A stretch of 44,467 bases of DNA from DAOUEG01 sp964595455. GTDB taxonomy: Bacteria; Chloroflexota; Dehalococcoidia; Dehalococcoidales; RBG-16-60-22. Each line of letters starts with the position of its first letter. The stretch's first letter is position 1. A model generated the notes under the pieces. That model had not been told where the DNA came from, ran no database searches, and saw nothing but the letters and a program-made list of their open reading frames with translations. A program made the position numbers and the translations under genes. Below are positions 41,849 through 44,467 of this stretch, one piece after another. The DNA is taken from the NCBI GenBank assembly GCA_964595455.1, contig CAZQQL010000011.1, positions 1 to 44,467 of the forward strand. The letters are read 5' to 3'.

Positions 41849-43495
41849 ATGAAAAGGTTTGTTTTCTGTATCCTGGCAATGGTCATTATCAGCGGGCTGC
41901 TGATAACCGGTTGCGGTGGTGAGACGACAACAACCACGACATCCACCTCCCAAACGTCGGTAACAACCTCTTCCCAGCCGGCGACTACGACCTCAACCAC
42001 AAAAACCACAACAACGACGACATCTTCTCCGTCCCCGACGCCGACCAGTACGAAGAAAACCGGTGGTATCCTGAAGGTCCTCGACATGAGGCTCCCGGCC
42101 GCTTCCCTCGGCTGGCCGGCCAAGATGGCGACGGACGGCACGTATTTCCTTCAGGCGGCTGTCGAGACCCTGTTCCGCACCGATATCAATTCGCAGCCGG
42201 TCCCATTCCTGGCTACCGGTTACAAACTGGCTGACGACATGAGTTCCATGACGATCGACCTCCGCAAGGGAGTCAAGTTCCATGACGGCACCGCTTTCGA
42301 TGCAGAGGCCTGCAAGTATAACCTCGAAGCGGTGAAGGCGGCGGGCGTAGCCGGGACGACCGGCTGGTCTTCCATCGAAGTCGTCGACGCCGACACCGTC
42401 AAGATCAACATCACGACCTGGGAGAACCTGATGCTCGGTAATCTTGCCGGTATGGCCGGCATGATGGTTTCTCCCACCGCGATCGAGGCCAACGGCGTGG
42501 AATGGGCAACGACCAATATCGTGGCTACCGGTCCGTTCAAGCTTGCCAAGTTCGAGCGCGACACCATACTTGAATTCGTGAAAAACGAGGACTACTGGCA
42601 GGAAGGCAAGCCCTACCTCGACCGCATCCAGTATATCTGCATACCGGACCCCATGACCCAGGTGGCCACCTTCAAGGTCGGTGACGCCGACTTGCTCCAG
42701 CCATGGTCCGGCATGGTCCTGGGCGAGATGAAACAGATGCCCGGCATAGAGTTCATCTACAGTCACAGCGGAACGTTCGTCATCTACCCGGATGACGCCA
42801 ATCCGGATTCGCCGCTGGCCAACAAACTGGTACGCGAGGCCATCGAGCATGCCATCAACAAAGAGGCGCTGATGGCTGTTTCCGGTTTCGGCGTGTTCGA
42901 AGCCGCCTATCAGGTACCGGTACCGGGCGCCGTCGGCTATCTTGACGATATCACGCCTCGCATGTACGATCCGGACAAAGCCAAACAACTCCTCACCGAG
43001 GCGGGCTACCCCGACGGATTCGAGTGTACGCTGACGATCACGATCCCGGCGCCGGACATCCAGGATTCCCAGGTTGCTATCCAGGGGTTCCTGGCCGATG
43101 TCGGCATCACCTGCAACCTGGAGTATGCCGATCCCGCCAAGTATTCCGACTATATGTCGACCGGCTGGCATGCCACGATGATCTATTCGCCGTCCTATGC
43201 CGCCGGGAACTACCTGAGTTCTGTCCAGACGTACTACACCATCCCGGGGTACTACGTGAGCCTGAAAGGTCCGGCCAACCTCATGGAACTGTATAATGCC
43301 GCCATCAAAGCTCCCGAAGTTGATGCTGCCCTGGTGGAAGCGGTGACCCGGGCGCTCTGGGAAGAGGACAGCCTGATCCCGGTCAGCTACATGGGCACCG
43401 GTCAGGTCATGCAGGCCTATGTCAAGGACACCGGTTTCGGGTTATGGGCGAGCCAGATGAATTTCAGTCCGGAAGACTACTGGCTCGACAAGTAG
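41849..43495 (+). CDS. Peptide-type ABC transporter solute-binding lipoprotein 4
   Basis: A 548-residue SBP_bac_5 protein. Lipobox ITGC (Cys about residue 22) is followed by the longest Thr/Ser linker of the four (to about residue 70), then KTGGILKVLD. Family marks are VKFHDGTAFDAEACKYNLEA, IVATGPFKLAKFERD, NEDYWQEGKPYLDRI and VREAIEHAINKEAL. AAGGAGG lies before the ATG. Its promoter has the tandem operator, so it should be coregulated with the oxidoreductase operons. A hairpin and then a permease gene follow. Confidence 0.92.
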   Translation: MKRFVFCILAMVIISGLLITGCGGETTTTTTSTSQTSVTTSSQPATTTSTTKTTTTTTSSPSPTPTSTKKTGGILKVLDMRLPAASLGWPAKMATDGTYFLQAAVETLFRTDINSQPVPFLATGYKLADDMSSMTIDLRKGVKFHDGTAFDAEACKYNLEAVKAAGVAGTTGWSSIEVVDADTVKINITTWENLMLGNLAGMAGMMVSPTAIEANGVEWATTNIVATGPFKLAKFERDTILEFVKNEDYWQEGKPYLDRIQYICIPDPMTQVATFKVGDADLLQPWSGMVLGEMKQMPGIEFIYSHSGTFVIYPDDANPDSPLANKLVREAIEHAINKEALMAVSGFGVFEAAYQVPVPGAVGYLDDITPRMYDPDKAKQLLTEAGYPDGFECTLTITIPAPDIQDSQVAIQGFLADVGITCNLEYADPAKYSDYMSTGWHATMIYSPSYAAGNYLSSVQTYYTIPGYYVSLKGPANLMELYNAAIKAPEVDAALVEAVTRALWEEDSLIPVSYMGTGQVMQAYVKDTGFGLWASQMNFSPEDYWLDK

Positions 43496-43524
43496 ACCCG
43501 GGGACCTTTAACAACACAAGAAAA

Positions 43525-43557
43525 CCAGCCGTCCCGGGCAAATCCCGGGACGGCTGG
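43525..43557 (+). repeat. Perfect 14-bp stem-loop after binding-protein gene
   Basis: CCAGCCGTCCCGGG (43525-43538) and its complement (43544-43557) enclose a five-base loop, 29 bases after the stop. There is no T-tract on the plus strand; AAAA precedes it. It is likely an mRNA 3'-end stabiliser or partial terminator between binding protein and permease. Confidence 0.65.
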
Positions 43558-43591
43558 GTCAGTCGTGATGGTGCGGTGGGTTCACCATGAT

Positions 43592-43615
43592 CCTTCGACA
43601 GACTCAGGATGAACG
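43592..43615. repeat. Dispersed CCTTCGACAG-type repeat
   Basis: A 24-base unit beginning CCTTCGACAGACTCAGGATG. I recognise this type (CCTTCGACARGCTCAGG) as a common short dispersed repeat in many environmental bacterial genomes. A degenerate relative may lie near 26428. It has no coding content. Confidence 0.45.
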
Positions 43616-43662
43616 GTTTGACATAATCGGAACAATGCAATCCAGTCCGGAGTGAAACAGGT

Positions 43663-44467
43663 ATGGTCAGTTACATAGTACGCAGGCTGCTGCTGTCAGT
43701 ACTGATACTGATAATCGTATCCGTCATTGTCTTCCTGGCGATGCGCCTGCTGCCCGGCGACCCGATCCTGATGCTCATCTCACCGGACAATATGCAGAGC
43801 ATGACCAGCGAGCAGATAGAGCAGCTGCGGCAGGAGTACGGGCTGGACAAGTCCATGGCGGAGCAGTACTTCGACTGGTTCGCAGGGCTGTTCCGGGGAG
43901 ACCTGGGCATATCCATCTACTACAACGAGAGCGTCACCAGCGAAGTGCTGAGAAGGATACCCATAACGCTGCACCTGGGGCTGCTTTCTTTTGTGATAGC
44001 CTTCATCATCGGGGTGCCGGCCGGGCTCATCTGCGCCATCCGGCGCGGCTCCTGGATAGACTCTGTCGTGACTACACTGACGAACATTGGCATCACGGTC
44101 CCGCAGTTCTGGCTCGGCATCCTGCTGCTCTATGTATTCTCCCTGCACTTCAAGTGGCTACCCACCTACGGCTACACGTCTCCGTTCGAAGACTTCTGGC
44201 TGAACCTGAAACAGATCATCATGCCGGTGATTTGCCTGGCGCTGTTCCCCATCGCTTCCAACGCCCGCCAGACCCGTTCCGCGATGCTGGAAGTGATGCG
44301 ACAGGACTATATCCGGACAGCGTGGTCGAAAGGCTTGCGGGAGCGCATGGTGGTGTTCCGTCACGGCCTCAAGAACGGGCTCATACCCATCGTGACGCTG
44401 TCTGGGCTCGGCCTCGGGGGGATACTCGGCGGGGCCGTGCTGATCGAGCAGGTGTTCGCCATTCCGG
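43663..44467 (+). CDS. DppB-type ABC permease 4 (C-terminus cut by window edge)
   Basis: The first 268 residues of a DppB-type permease. It has RLLPGDPILML after the first span, about five membrane spans, and the EAA loop in RSAMLEVMRQDYIRTAWSKG continuing LRERMVVFRHGLKNGL. The frame runs open to the window end at VLIEQVFAIP, about 50 residues short of the family length. ACAGGT before the ATG is a weak ribosome site. It follows SBP 4 across a hairpin and a dispersed repeat; a DppC partner presumably lies beyond the window. Confidence 0.9.
   Translation, partial: MVSYIVRRLLLSVLILIIVSVIVFLAMRLLPGDPILMLISPDNMQSMTSEQIEQLRQEYGLDKSMAEQYFDWFAGLFRGDLGISIYYNESVTSEVLRRIPITLHLGLLSFVIAFIIGVPAGLICAIRRGSWIDSVVTTLTNIGITVPQFWLGILLLYVFSLHFKWLPTYGYTSPFEDFWLNLKQIIMPVICLALFPIASNARQTRSAMLEVMRQDYIRTAWSKGLRERMVVFRHGLKNGLIPIVTLSGLGLGGILGGAVLIEQVFAIP

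Noticed and set aside
41993..43171. A 392-codon minus-strand frame opposite binding protein 4
   Set aside because: It is antisense to a full SBP gene with clear family motifs and has no ribosome site or recognisable domain. The same applies to long antisense frames at 9872-10792, 28144-29016, 35149-36144 and 35805-36794.
1..44467. Search for CRISPR arrays, tRNA or rRNA genes, integrases or phage genes
   Set aside because: By eye, no regularly spaced repeats, cloverleaf sequences, rRNA motifs or recombinase genes were found. A tool-based search could still reveal small RNAs.

Overview
The window is about 44.5 kb of bacterial DNA of moderate GC content. It is almost entirely coding, with strong Shine-Dalgarno sites and ordinary sigma-70 type promoters. 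Four Thr-rich lipoproteins, several peptide-type ABC permeases, GlcDEF-like flavin/Fe-S oxidoreductases, SDRs and small cupin-like proteins together suggest a heterotrophic Chloroflexota (possibly Dehalococcoidia-related) genome. That assignment is inference from gene style only: there is no rRNA or other marker. I see no tRNA, rRNA, CRISPR array or intact insertion sequence.

Layout. (1) 1-2093, minus strand: a small operon of a conserved small protein, a two-helix membrane protein, an alpha/beta hydrolase and a flavodoxin cut by the window edge. (2) 2233-4920, plus: a large MalT/LuxR-type ATPase regulator, divergent from that operon. (3) Arm A, 5.06-25.7 kb, plus. It has a cupin-MarR pair, then a nine-gene operon bounded by a promoter near 6340 and a terminator near 19274: FAD oxidase A, Fe-S oxidoreductase, FAD oxidase B, solute-binding protein, Old-Yellow-Enzyme-like reductase, SDR, permeases B and C, aldehyde dehydrogenase. 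A second unit follows (permeases B and C, solute-binding protein, cupin, NTF2-like protein), then a regulator made of two fused MarR domains. (4) Arm B, 25.8-40.4 kb, minus, facing arm A. It has a cupin and a MarR, then a twelve-gene run: cupin, FAD oxidase A, Fe-S, FAD oxidase B, aldehyde dehydrogenase, solute-binding protein, NTF2-like, permeases B and C, two SDRs, cupin. (5) 40.4-44.5 kb, plus: a double-cupin protein, a fourth solute-binding protein and a permease cut by the right edge.

How it may work. Arms A and B look like paralogous, mirror-placed versions of one catabolic module. A lipoprotein binding protein and DppBC-type permeases would import a small organic substrate. A three-subunit flavin/Fe-S dehydrogenase resembling glycolate oxidase GlcDEF would oxidise it, and SDRs, an aldehyde dehydrogenase and (arm A) a divergent OYE-type reductase would process the product. 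The substrate is not readable from the sequence. No ABC ATPase gene is present.

The most striking signal is regulatory. A palindrome, consensus TCGTWTACGA, lies at five promoter regions in both arms. In three of them it is doubled with exactly 13 bp between centres. It is a good candidate operator for the two paralogous MarR proteins and would tie both arms into one regulon.
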